From Acidimicrobiia bacterium (GTDB lineage Bacteria; Actinomycetota; Acidimicrobiia; IMCC26256; JAMXLJ01): a stretch of DNA of 64,000 nt. The notes beneath the pieces are model-generated. The model had not been told where the DNA came from and made no database searches. It was given only the letters and a program-made list of their open reading frames with translations. The stretch is taken from contig DASRES010000077.1 in assembly GCA_035651955.1 (NCBI GenBank), forward strand, positions 18,315 to 82,314. The letters run 5' to 3'. Positions 16,322 through 24,812 of the stretch are shown here, piece by piece (position 1 is the first letter of the stretch; the number at the start of each line of letters is the position of its first letter). A program made the position numbers and the translations under genes.

Positions 16322-17845
16322 ATGGAGGGCGACGCGAACTGGTGCGCGGTGCTCGCGCACCACGCGACGACCACCCCCGACCGTGTGCTCGCCCGCGCCG
16401 CCGACGGCAGCGTCACCTACGCGGAGATGGCCGCACGCGCGGCCGCGCTCGCCGGCGGGCTCCACGACCACGGCGTCGGTGAGGGCGACGTCGTCGCGCT
16501 CCTCTCGTACAACTGCACCGAGTTCCTGGAGACGATCTTCGCGGCGAACCATCTCGGCGCGATCGCGATGCCGATCAACTGGCGGCTGGCGGCGGCCGAG
16601 GTGCGGTACATCCTGCAGCACTCCGGCGCGCGGGTCCTCGTGTGCGACGCCGAGCTCGCGCCGCTCGCCGACGACGCGACCAAGGAGACCGAGGACGCGC
16701 CGACGCGCGTGGTCATCGGCGCGGACGTCCCCACCGGTTGGACGCGCCTCGCCGACCTTCGCACGCGCGGGACGATCCCGCCGCGCGTGTGTGCCGCGGG
16801 CGACGACGTCCACCGGCTGATGTACACGTCGGGGACGACCGGCCGCCCCAAGGGCGTGATGATCACGCACGCCAACCTGGCGTGGAAGAACCTCGCGCAC
16901 CTCGTCGAGCTCGGGATCACCCGCGACGACGTCGGCCTCGCGTGCGGTCCGCTGTACCACGTCGGCGCGCTCGACCTGACGACGACGACGCTGATCGCCG
17001 CCGGCGCGACGACGATCGTCCACCGCGTGTTCGACGCCGCGTCCGTCGTCGACGAGATCGAACGGTCGCGCGTGACGACGGTGTGGCTCGCGCCGGCGAT
17101 GATCAACGCGATCATGGCGTTGCCCGACGTCGAGCGCCGCGACCTGTCGTCGGTCCGCGTCGTCGTCAACGGCGGCGAGAAGATGCCCATCCCGCTGATC
17201 GAGCGGCTGCAGCGGACGTTCCCGTCCGCGTGGTTCGCCGACGCGTACGGGCTCACCGAGACAGTCTCGGGCGACACGTTCCTCGACCGCGAGAGCCTGA
17301 TCACGAAGCTCGGCAGCGTCGGCCGTCCCTGCCTGTACCTCGACCTCGACATCTGGGACGACCAGGGCCGGTCGCTCCCCGCGGGAGAGCGGGGCGAGAT
17401 CGTGCTGCGGGGCCCGAAGGTGTTCAAGGGCTACTGGCGCGACCCGGACGCGACCGCAGCCGCGTTCGCGGGCGGGTGGTTCCACACGGGCGACATCGGT
17501 GTGCGCGACGACGACGGGTACGTCTGGGTCGTCGACCGGCTGAAGGACATGATCGTCTCCGGCGGCGAGAACATCGCGGGCTCCGAGGTCGAGCGCGTGC
17601 TGTACGAGCACGAGGCCGTGCTCGAGGCCGCCGTCGTCGGCCGTCGCGACGGCCGGTGGGGAGAGGTGCCGGTCGCGTTCGTCGCCCTCCGCGACGGAGC
17701 GGACGCGACCGCCGACGACCTCGTCGATCACTGCCGCGCGCAGCTCGCGCGCTTCAAGGTGCCCAAGGACGTCGTGTTCGTCGACGCGCTGCCGCGCAAC
17801 CCGTCAGGCAAGGTCCTCAAACGGGAGCTCCGTGACCGCGTGTGA
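16322..17845 (+). CDS. Acyl-CoA synthetase (AMP-dependent ligase)
   Basis: A 507-aa adenylate-forming enzyme that activates a carboxylic acid to its CoA thioester. Seen in order: the P-loop YTSGTTGRPKG (168-178), the A5 motif YGLTET, the A7-A8 region FHTGDIGVRDDDGY then DRLKDMIVSGGENI, and the C-terminal lysine motif NPSGKVLKREL. Length is that of medium/long-chain or aryl-CoA ligases. The ATG at 16322 follows GGGAGGGGG. A frame continues upstream but crosses the operator and promoter, so a longer start is excluded. It is divergent from the TetR gene and would make the CoA ester used by the acyl-CoA dehydrogenase. Confidence 0.93.
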   Translation: MEGDANWCAVLAHHATTTPDRVLARAADGSVTYAEMAARAAALAGGLHDHGVGEGDVVALLSYNCTEFLETIFAANHLGAIAMPINWRLAAAEVRYILQHSGARVLVCDAELAPLADDATKETEDAPTRVVIGADVPTGWTRLADLRTRGTIPPRVCAAGDDVHRLMYTSGTTGRPKGVMITHANLAWKNLAHLVELGITRDDVGLACGPLYHVGALDLTTTTLIAAGATTIVHRVFDAASVVDEIERSRVTTVWLAPAMINAIMALPDVERRDLSSVRVVVNGGEKMPIPLIERLQRTFPSAWFADAYGLTETVSGDTFLDRESLITKLGSVGRPCLYLDLDIWDDQGRSLPAGERGEIVLRGPKVFKGYWRDPDATAAAFAGGWFHTGDIGVRDDDGYVWVVDRLKDMIVSGGENIAGSEVERVLYEHEAVLEAAVVGRRDGRWGEVPVAFVALRDGADATADDLVDHCRAQLARFKVPKDVVFVDALPRNPSGKVLKRELRDRV

Positions 17846-17854
17846 CGCTCTCTC

Positions 17855-19405
17855 CTACGCGGGGATGCGCGACGGGTCCGCGTACGCGAGCAGCGCGGCG
17901 CGGTCCTCGGGCAGCACGAACCCGGCCTTGATCGCGGCGTCGGCCGCAGCGGCGTAGCGCTGCTCGTACACGGCGCGCGACGGGTACAGCTGCGCGAGCC
18001 GTGACGCCGGCAGCGGTGTCGTCGACCCGAGGAGCAGGCAGATCGTCGACGGGTTCGGGCCCGGTGCACCCGAGAGGACCGCGACCGGCACGTCGACGGG
18101 CGGCGTGCGGACGCCGCCGAGCGCGATGCCGTCCGCGTTCCGCCGGACAACGGGCTTCGGGCTGTCGGTGACCTCGATGCGGGGCGCGACGGGCGGCGCC
18201 GCGCCGGTCGTGAGCCACGTGGTCAACGCGCGCAGCGCCGCCTTGGCGACGATGTGCATGGGCCCGTCGTTGATCGGCACGCCGCAGTTCAGGACCTTCG
18301 CGTTCGCGGCCCCGACGAGGTGCACGTCGGCGTGCGCGGTGCCGGGGACCTCCCAGAGGCGGAAGTGGTCGGTGTCGGGCTGGCGCGCCGCGACGGAGTC
18401 CAGGATGCTCGACACGTCGGTCTCGGTCTGGATGTCCATCACGGGCGCGTCCTGGTCCGTGCGGAAGATCGTGGGCGTCCCGTTCAGCGCGCCGGCCAGG
18501 TCCGCGTACTTGCCCGGCGCGACGAGGGGCAGCCCGATGGCACCGCGGCTGTGCACGAAGAAGCCGTCGAACGCGTGCGACAGCGGTTGCACGCCGTTGT
18601 CGTAGGTGACCAACGCGAACGCGGATTGCGACTCACCCGCCGCGATGACGCGCTGCGGCCGGACACCGTCGAGACCGGCGCCGTCGCGCACGGCGCGCGC
18701 GACCTGCGTGAAGATGTCGAACGAGTACCCGTCGCCGGGGTGCTCCAGCGTGCCGTAGCGCGGCGGGTCGATGGCCTTGAGGCCCTTCCCGGCGTCCTCC
18801 GCGCCCGCGACACCCGTCACCTTGACGAGGACGGGGCCACCCTCCACGCCGATGCGCTGCGCGGACACGCCGACCCAGATGTCGCCGCGCCGGACGATCT
18901 CCTCCGCGGTGCTCACCCACTCCGGGTTCGCGTCCACGCCTCCGCTGACGTTCAGCCACTCGACCACGACCGTCCCGCTGAACCGTGACGTCTTGGCCGG
19001 TGCCCGCACGAGCACGCGCGTGCGGTACGGCGCCGTCGCGTCGGGGACGAACGTCCACCGGCCGTCGTGCGTGAACGGTGTCGTCGCGCGGTACGACGTC
19101 GCGGTGCCGGCCGCGAGGTACTCGCGCTGGACGTAGCCGTCACGGGCGAGGTCCGGCGGCGTGCCCTCGCCGAGGTACACGCCGCGCCCGCCGGTCAGCT
19201 GGGTCGACATGGTCGCCGCCGGCCCGCGCGTGGCCTGGGCGCGCGCGACGGTCGTCGAGGACGAGCTCTTGTTGGACGTCTTCCTGCTGCCACCCGAGCA
19301 GGCCGCCACACCCACGAGCGCCACGCACGCCACGACGGTCCCGAGACGCATCCGCATGGCGCGGCACGTTCGGCGAACGTGCGCGCCCGTGGCCGCGCCC
19401 TTCAC
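17855..19405 (-). CDS. Secreted alpha/beta hydrolase domain lipoprotein
   Basis: A 516-aa protein with a lipoprotein signal peptide (MRMRLGTVVACVALVGVAAC, lipobox VAAC), then a Ser/Thr-rich linker (SNKSSSSTTVARAQ). The body matches the large alpha/beta-hydrolase-domain family (PF20091 type). It has VVVEWLNVSGG near the start, the nucleophile elbow AAGESQSA, and a late PGTAHADVHL likely holding the catalytic His. The GTG at 19405 overlaps the stop of the upstream SnoaL-like gene by 4 bp, suggesting coupling. The ATG at 19357 gives a more standard signal peptide and is the alternative. It probably hydrolyses an ester outside the membrane. Its end is only 9 bp from the ligase. Confidence 0.82.
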   Translation of the reverse strand: MKGAATGAHVRRTCRAMRMRLGTVVACVALVGVAACSGGSRKTSNKSSSSTTVARAQATRGPAATMSTQLTGGRGVYLGEGTPPDLARDGYVQREYLAAGTATSYRATTPFTHDGRWTFVPDATAPYRTRVLVRAPAKTSRFSGTVVVEWLNVSGGVDANPEWVSTAEEIVRRGDIWVGVSAQRIGVEGGPVLVKVTGVAGAEDAGKGLKAIDPPRYGTLEHPGDGYSFDIFTQVARAVRDGAGLDGVRPQRVIAAGESQSAFALVTYDNGVQPLSHAFDGFFVHSRGAIGLPLVAPGKYADLAGALNGTPTIFRTDQDAPVMDIQTETDVSSILDSVAARQPDTDHFRLWEVPGTAHADVHLVGAANAKVLNCGVPINDGPMHIVAKAALRALTTWLTTGAAPPVAPRIEVTDSPKPVVRRNADGIALGGVRTPPVDVPVAVLSGAPGPNPSTICLLLGSTTPLPASRLAQLYPSRAVYEQRYAAAADAAIKAGFVLPEDRAALLAYADPSRIPA

Positions 19406-19983
19406 GACCGCCGCGAGATGAGCTGGTTCGCGGGCGCGTCGCGGTCGAGCAGGCGCGCCTGCTCGTCCGCGCCGAGCACGGGCAGCGGGCCGTCGAGCAC
19501 CCCGAGCTGCCGCAGCATCGACGCCTGGTCCCAGTAGATGTGCTCCGACGCGATCCTGTCGCCCTCGAACCCGATGACCGCGACGTGGGGGAGCGCGACG
19601 CGCCGACCCGTCGCGGGGATGCCGGGCACGAGCCAGTCGACCTGCAGGCTGTGGGTGAACTCGAACACGAACTCGTCGACGAGACGCTCCGGCGTCACGG
19701 TCCGCGTGAGGAGCGTGAGCGTCGCGTCCGGGGGTGTCTGCGGGATGAAGATCTCCGCGTAGAACCGGCGCAACGGCTCACGGCCCGTCGCCCCGGTGCC
19801 GGCGGGGACGTGCACGAGGACGGGATCGTCCGTCATCGTCGCGATCGCCGCGTCGGCGTCCTTCAGCTCGAACTCGGCCGCGGTGTGCCGCTCCCAGGTG
19901 TCCGCGAGGGCCTGGAGCGCGGGCGTGAGCGGCGACATCGCCCGCACGATGGCACCGAACGGCGCCGACTGCACGCGCGACAC
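19402..19983 (-). CDS. SnoaL-like (NTF2-fold) protein
   Basis: Up to 193 aa; an inner ATG at 19938 (MSPLTPALQALADTWERHTAAEF) is the more natural start. The domain is of the SnoaL/ester-cyclase type, with TWERHTAAEFELKDADAAIATMTDDPVLVHVP, a GREPLRRFYAEIFIP helix and HVAVIGFEGDRIASEHIYWDQASMLRQLG at the end. Members include small isomerases, dehydratases and proteins of unknown function. Its stop overlaps the GTG of the alpha/beta hydrolase gene, so the two form an operon. No signal peptide is seen, so the protein stays in the cytoplasm while its partner is exported. Confidence 0.82.
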   Translation of the reverse strand: MSRVQSAPFGAIVRAMSPLTPALQALADTWERHTAAEFELKDADAAIATMTDDPVLVHVPAGTGATGREPLRRFYAEIFIPQTPPDATLTLLTRTVTPERLVDEFVFEFTHSLQVDWLVPGIPATGRRVALPHVAVIGFEGDRIASEHIYWDQASMLRQLGVLDGPLPVLGADEQARLLDRDAPANQLISRRS

Positions 19984-20009
19984 CCACGAGCGCGGCCCGG
20001 CCCGCGAAC

Positions 20010-20924
20010 ATGTCCCCCGTGCGGGGAGGCCAGGCGCGTCGGCCGGCTGTCGTCGCGGCCGTCGTCGCCGCGTTCGCGTGCGCGCTCACGGCGTGTCACG
20101 GCGGGTCGGGCAAGCACGCCCGGCACGCGAGCGCGGCACCCACGTCCAGCTCGATCCCGTTCAGCGTGCCGTCGAGCACCACGCCCGCGTCGAGCCTCCC
20201 GCCGACGACGGCCGCGCCCGCGGCCGGCAACGCCTGCACACGCGGTCCCGACCGCACCGCGGCCGTCAACACGTTCATCGCCGAGACGCGTGACGGCGCG
20301 ACCCTGCGGTTTCCCGCGGGCATCTGCCTCCGTGTCGACGGCACCGTGAACGTCGTCGGCCGTCACGGCATCACGATCGACGGCAACGGCGCGATGTTCG
20401 TCCGCACGACCGCGCAGTCAGGTGCCTTCTCACCCCAGTGGCTGGTGCAGACGTCGTCCGGGATCACGCTCACCGGTCTGGACATCGTCGGACCGAAGCC
20501 GCAGGGCGCGGGCTTCGACCACGACTACGAGGGCCAGCCGGGCGTCGCCATCGACAGCAGCACGAACGTGACGTTCGAGCACGGCGTCGTCAGCAACGTC
20601 TGGGGTGACTTCTTCCGGATCTCGAACCGCACCGACGGCGTGCGCATCACCGACAACCAGCTCACCGAGGCCGGGAGGCAGGGACTGGCCGTGGTCGGTG
20701 GGTCGCACATCACGTTCGACGGGAACGTCGTGACGCGCGCGCGACGCTTCGCCGTCGACCTCGAGCCGTACCCGTCGACACCGGTGCGCGGGGTCGTCAT
20801 CACGAACAACCGGTTCTTCGACCCGTCCGTCGGGTTCGTGTGCGCGACGGGCTACGACAACCGCTGCGACCGCGGCTCCGCGCTCTCCGACGTGACCGTG
20901 GCGAACAACATCCAGGAGGGATGA
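20010..20924 (+). CDS. Right-handed beta-helix lipoprotein
   Basis: A 304-aa exported protein. The N-terminus is a lipoprotein signal (AVVAAVVAAFACALTAC, lipobox LTAC), followed by a Ser/Thr/Pro linker to about residue 70. The rest shows pectate-lyase-like parallel beta-helix coils: repeated short strands with Asn and Val ladders such as HGITIDGNGAMF, SGITLTGLDIVG, TNVTFEHGVVSN, DGVRITDNQLTEAG and SHITFDGNVVT. This fold binds or cleaves polysaccharide, but no catalytic set could be assigned. It stands alone, convergent with the Hsp20 gene. Confidence 0.8.
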   Translation: MSPVRGGQARRPAVVAAVVAAFACALTACHGGSGKHARHASAAPTSSSIPFSVPSSTTPASSLPPTTAAPAAGNACTRGPDRTAAVNTFIAETRDGATLRFPAGICLRVDGTVNVVGRHGITIDGNGAMFVRTTAQSGAFSPQWLVQTSSGITLTGLDIVGPKPQGAGFDHDYEGQPGVAIDSSTNVTFEHGVVSNVWGDFFRISNRTDGVRITDNQLTEAGRQGLAVVGGSHITFDGNVVTRARRFAVDLEPYPSTPVRGVVITNNRFFDPSVGFVCATGYDNRCDRGSALSDVTVANNIQEG

Positions 20925-20943
20925 CCCGAGGGGCCGCGCGCGC

Positions 20944-21447
20944 TCAGCCGTTCGGTGTCGCGCCCGGCGTCGTGGACCCCATGCCGGCCTGCTCGGACTG
21001 CTCGCCCTCCTGGTGCGCCCCGCTCGCCTCGACCGGCCTCGGGTGCGCGCCGCCGACCGCGACGTGACGGGGCTGGCTGGCCTGGCTGGCCGGCACGCGC
21101 AGCGTCAGGACGCCGTTGTCGTAGCTCGCCTCGAGCCGGTCCGTGTCGAGGTTGTCGCCCACGTAGATCTGGCGCTCGAAGCGCATGTGCGCGCGCTCGC
21201 ACACGACGACGTCGTCGCCCTCACGGTGACCCGAGCCGCGCTCGGCCCGCACGGAGATGACGTTCCGGTCGATGCTCACGTCGATGTCGTCCGGCGACAC
21301 GCCGGGGAGGTCGAGCTCCACGACGTAGGTGTCGCCGGTCCGGTAGACGTCCATCGGCATCGTCATGCGGCGCGTCCCGCCGTCGCCGACGAGCCGTTCG
21401 AACATCCGGTCGAGTCGCGAGAACGGATCGAACTGGGTGATGGTCAT
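20944..21447 (-). CDS. Hsp20/alpha-crystallin small heat-shock protein
   Basis: A 167-aa ATP-independent holdase chaperone. The N-terminus (ITQFDPFSRLDRMFERL) is typical of actinobacterial Hsp20. The alpha-crystallin domain runs from about residue 30 to 130 with YVVELDLPGVSPDDIDVSID, NVISVRAER and the conserved ASYDNGVLTLRVP. The C-terminal tail is longer and more polar than usual (HPRPVEASGAHQEGEQSEQAG). The start is the ATG at 21447 with a GGAG ribosome-binding site. The frame stays open far upstream, but that would run into the Mrp operon antisense. A short inverted repeat (CTTCGC/GCGAAG, 21468-21482) sits upstream. It is not the classical CIRCE or HAIR heat-shock element. Confidence 0.93.
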   Translation of the reverse strand: MTITQFDPFSRLDRMFERLVGDGGTRRMTMPMDVYRTGDTYVVELDLPGVSPDDIDVSIDRNVISVRAERGSGHREGDDVVVCERAHMRFERQIYVGDNLDTDRLEASYDNGVLTLRVPASQASQPRHVAVGGAHPRPVEASGAHQEGEQSEQAGMGSTTPGATPNG

Positions 21448-21678
21448 GGCGACTCCTTGCGACGTTCCTTCGCCGCGCGAAGTACCCACCGGCCCGCGCC
21501 CGTGATGCACGCCGCGAAGCGATTGCGCGCCGGCGCGGCGCGAAGGAGCGCCAGGTAGGGTCCGCTCGGTGCGCGCCCGGTCCGCAGACGCGGCGGTCAC
21601 CCGCTGATCGGCGTCGTCGCTCTCTACGGCGTCGTCGCCGTCGTCGTCCTGCCGCTCGGGTCGCGGTGGCGGCGCGGC

Positions 21679-24402
21679 GTGTTCCCAGTCGCCGTCGTCG
21701 CGCCCGCGGTGACGATCGGATGGATCGCCACGTGTCTCGGACGCGTGCTCGACGGGCACCCGGTGACCCAGCGCGTCACGTGGGTCGCCGGGCTCGACCT
21801 GTCGATGGACCTGCGCCTCGACGGGCTCTCCGCGACGATGACGCTCGTCGTCGCGGCGATCGGTGTGCTCGTCCTCGCCTACGCCGCCTGCTACGCGCGT
21901 CGCGAGACGCCCGACACGGGCCGGCTCGCCGCGCTGCTGCTGCTGTTCGCGGGAGCCATGGTGGGGCTCGTCCTCGCCGACGACCTGTTCGCGTTGTACG
22001 CGTTCTGGGAGATCACGTCCGTCACGTCGTACCTGCTGATCGGCACCGATCACCGCGACGCCGAGGCGCGCGCCGCCGCACTGCAGGCGCTGCTCGTCAC
22101 CGGGGCGGGCGGGCTCGCGATGCTCGCCGGGTTGGTCGTCCTCGCGCAGCACACCGGCACGTCGACGATCAGCGGCCTCGCCGCGCACGGCGTGCCGGGC
22201 GGCGGCGCGACGACGGCCGCGCTCGTGCTCGTCCTCGCCGGCGCGTTCACGAAGTCGGCGCAGTACCCGTTCCACGCGTGGCTGCCCGGCGCGATGGCGG
22301 CACCGACGCCCGTCAGCGCGTACCTCCACTCGGCGACGATGGTGACGGCGGGCGTCTACCTGATCGCACGCCTCGCGCCGGTGGTCGCCGGCGCCGGCGT
22401 CTGGCGATCACTCGTGCTGACGGTCGGCGCCGTCACGCTCCTCGCCGGCGCGCTCCGCGCGCTGCGCCAGGACGATCTCAAGCTCCTGCTCGCCTTCGGG
22501 ACGGTCAGCCAGCTCGGACTGATGGTCGTGCTGTTCGGCGCGGCGACGCCCGCGGCCTCGACCGCGGGCTGGGTGCTGCTCGTCGCGCACGCCGCGTTCA
22601 AGGCGGCGCTGTTCATGGTCGTCGGCATCCTCGACCGGTGCGCCGGGACGCGTGACGTCCGCCGGATGCCCGCGCTCGACGGGCGCTGGCGCGTGGTCGA
22701 GGCCGTCACGCTCCTCGCGCTGGTCTCGATGGTCGGCGTGCCGCTCGGGATGGGGTTCGTGGCCAAGGAGTCGGCGTACGACGCGCTCGGTCGCGCGCCG
22801 TTCGCCGGCGCGCACGTGCTGCTGGCCGTAGTGATCGTCGGGTCGATGCTCACCGTCGCGTACGGCGCCAGGTTCTACGTCGCGACGTTCGTCCGGCCCC
22901 GGCGCGAGCGGCGGCCAGTCGGCCCCGGAGGACCGGGCGTCCCTTCCTTGCCGTTCGTCGCGCCTGCCGCGCTGCTCGCGCTCGCGGGTCTCGTCCTCGG
23001 TGTGGCACCGTCACTCGCGGACCCGCTCGTGACCGCGACGGCGCGCGCGCTGGGCGAGCCGTCGGCGACGGTGCATCTCGCGTTCTGGCACGGGTGGACC
23101 GTGACGCTCGCGCTGTCCGCGCTCACGCTCGCGGGTGGCGCGACGGTCGCCGCGCTCGACGGCCGGGTCCAGCGGGTGCTGCGCGCGGGCGGACGTCGGT
23201 TCGGGGCGGACCGCGCCTACGTCGGGCTGCTGCGTGGCGTGCGCGCTGGGTCGCGCGTCGTCACGGGGGTCGTGCAGAACGGCTCGTTGCCGATCTATGC
23301 CGGCGTCGTGCTCGCCGCCGCGGCGGCGATCCCGGGAATCGTGATGCTCTCGTCGGTGCACTGGCCCGGCTGGCCGGCTGCGATCGGGCCGGCGGGGAAC
23401 CTGCCGCTCGCCGGACTGGTCGTGGTCGCCGCGCTCGGCGCCGCGATCATCCGGCGGCGCTTCGCTGCCGCGCTCCTCCTCGGCGCGGTCGGGTACGGCA
23501 TGGCCGGCCTGTTCGTCGTGCACGGCGCGCCCGACCTCGCGCTGACGCAGGCGGCGGTCGAGACGCTGTCGACCGTGCTGTTCGTGCTCGTCCTGCGCCG
23601 GCTCCCCACCCGGTTCGTCCGCTCGTCGACGCCGCGGCGTCGCACGGTGCGACTCGTGGTCTCGGCGCTCGTCGGCGTGGTCGTGTTCGTCTTCGCGCTC
23701 GTCGCCGCCGCGCCGCCGCACCCCACGACCGCGACCACGGAGACGATCGCGCGTGCGGTGCCCGACGGCGGCGGTCACAACGTCGTGAACGTGATCCTCG
23801 TCGACTTCCGCGGGCTCGACACGCTCGGTGAGATCACGGTGCTCGCAGCCGCGTCGATCGGTGCGGTCGCGCTCGCACGCGCCGGGCGACGGCCCCGGGC
23901 ACGCGGCGAGTCGAGTCCGGCGGCCCAGCGTACGGAGCCCGTGGAGCGGGTGGCGCGCGTCGTGCGTGTCCCGTTCGTCGACGTCTCGGCGCAGGTGGTG
24001 TTCCACGCCGTGATGATGGGCTCGCTGTGGCTGCTGTTCGCGGGCCACAACCAACCGGGCGGCGGGTTCGTCGGCGGCCTCCTCGCCGGCGCCGCGATCG
24101 CGCTGCGCTACGTCGCGGGCGGCATCCGCGAGGTGCGCTCCCTGTCCCGGTTCCGGCCCTGGACCGTGCTCGGCGCCGGGCTCCTCGTGTCCTTCCTGAC
24201 GGCGGCGCTGCCCGTCGCGTTCGGCCATCCGGTGCTCGAGGTCGCCACCGCGACGGTGCACCTGCCGCTCGCAGGCGCGCTGAAGCTGAGCTCCGCGCTG
24301 CTGTTCGACGTCGGCGTCTACGTCACGGTCGTCGGTGTGGTGCTCATGGTGTTCGAGGCGTTCGGCGACCCTCCCCACGCCGCGCCCGAGGAGGTGCCGT
24401 GA
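21679..24402 (+). CDS. mrpA: Na+/H+ antiporter subunit A fused to subunit B (MrpA-MrpB)
   Basis: A 907-aa polytopic membrane protein of the Mrp (Mnh) sodium/proton antiporter. The large first part is the NuoL-like MrpA: the core motif ALYAFWEITSVTSYLLIG, the ion-channel helix FTKSAQYPFHAWLPGAM, and the distal DUF4040-type helices (VHGAPDLALTQAAVETLSTVLFVLVLRRLP). From about residue 765 on it carries a full MnhB domain (VFHAVMMGSLWLLFAGHNQPGGGFVGGLLAGAA), so B is fused and no separate mrpB exists. GTG start as listed. The same frame continues hydrophobically upstream to a CTG at 21604, so the first membrane helix probably begins there. All Mrp genes overlap by a few bases. Confidence 0.92.
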   Translation: MFPVAVVAPAVTIGWIATCLGRVLDGHPVTQRVTWVAGLDLSMDLRLDGLSATMTLVVAAIGVLVLAYAACYARRETPDTGRLAALLLLFAGAMVGLVLADDLFALYAFWEITSVTSYLLIGTDHRDAEARAAALQALLVTGAGGLAMLAGLVVLAQHTGTSTISGLAAHGVPGGGATTAALVLVLAGAFTKSAQYPFHAWLPGAMAAPTPVSAYLHSATMVTAGVYLIARLAPVVAGAGVWRSLVLTVGAVTLLAGALRALRQDDLKLLLAFGTVSQLGLMVVLFGAATPAASTAGWVLLVAHAAFKAALFMVVGILDRCAGTRDVRRMPALDGRWRVVEAVTLLALVSMVGVPLGMGFVAKESAYDALGRAPFAGAHVLLAVVIVGSMLTVAYGARFYVATFVRPRRERRPVGPGGPGVPSLPFVAPAALLALAGLVLGVAPSLADPLVTATARALGEPSATVHLAFWHGWTVTLALSALTLAGGATVAALDGRVQRVLRAGGRRFGADRAYVGLLRGVRAGSRVVTGVVQNGSLPIYAGVVLAAAAAIPGIVMLSSVHWPGWPAAIGPAGNLPLAGLVVVAALGAAIIRRRFAAALLLGAVGYGMAGLFVVHGAPDLALTQAAVETLSTVLFVLVLRRLPTRFVRSSTPRRRTVRLVVSALVGVVVFVFALVAAAPPHPTTATTETIARAVPDGGGHNVVNVILVDFRGLDTLGEITVLAAASIGAVALARAGRRPRARGESSPAAQRTEPVERVARVVRVPFVDVSAQVVFHAVMMGSLWLLFAGHNQPGGGFVGGLLAGAAIALRYVAGGIREVRSLSRFRPWTVLGAGLLVSFLTAALPVAFGHPVLEVATATVHLPLAGALKLSSALLFDVGVYVTVVGVVLMVFEAFGDPPHAAPEEVP

Positions 24403-24812
24403 GCATCGTCCTCGCGGCTACGGCTGCGATCCTGTTCGCCTCGGGCACGTACCTGGTGCTCCAGCGCACGCTCAGCCGCATCGTCATCGGGCTCGCGCTG
24501 CTGACCCACGGCGGCAACGTCCTCCTGATCGCGGCCGGACGTTGGGGGAGAGCACCGATCGCGGGCACCGGTCGTGCGCGCTCGTTCAGCGACCCGATCC
24601 CGCAGGCGCTCGCGCTGACGTCGATCGTCATCTCGTTCGCGGTGACCGCGCTGCTCCTCGCGCTCGCGTACCGGAGCTGGATCCTCACCCGGGACGACGC
24701 GGTCGAGGACGACGTCGGTGACCGCGCGATCGCGCGCGCCGCGGGCCCGCGGCCGGGGCCGGGCGACGACGAGCGCGCGCTCGTGCACGACGACACGGGC
24801 GCGGGCCGATGA
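24399..24812 (+). CDS. mrpC: Na+/H+ antiporter subunit C (NuoK-like)
   Basis: A 137-aa NuoK-like membrane subunit with three helices, including GTYLVLQRTLSRIVIGLALLTHGGNVLLIA and the conserved DPIPQALALTSIVISFAVTALLLALAYR. The GTG at 24399 overlaps the mrpA stop (GTGA). The tail after about residue 100 is charged and poorly conserved. It is part of the hetero-oligomeric Mrp complex and interacts with the A and D subunits. Confidence 0.92.
   Translation: MSIVLAATAAILFASGTYLVLQRTLSRIVIGLALLTHGGNVLLIAAGRWGRAPIAGTGRARSFSDPIPQALALTSIVISFAVTALLLALAYRSWILTRDDAVEDDVGDRAIARAAGPRPGPGDDERALVHDDTGAGR

Noticed and set aside
21468..21482. CTTCGC/GCGAAG upstream of hsp20 as a heat-shock operator.
   Set aside because: It matches neither CIRCE nor HAIR. 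Short GC-rich inverted repeats like this are common by chance here.
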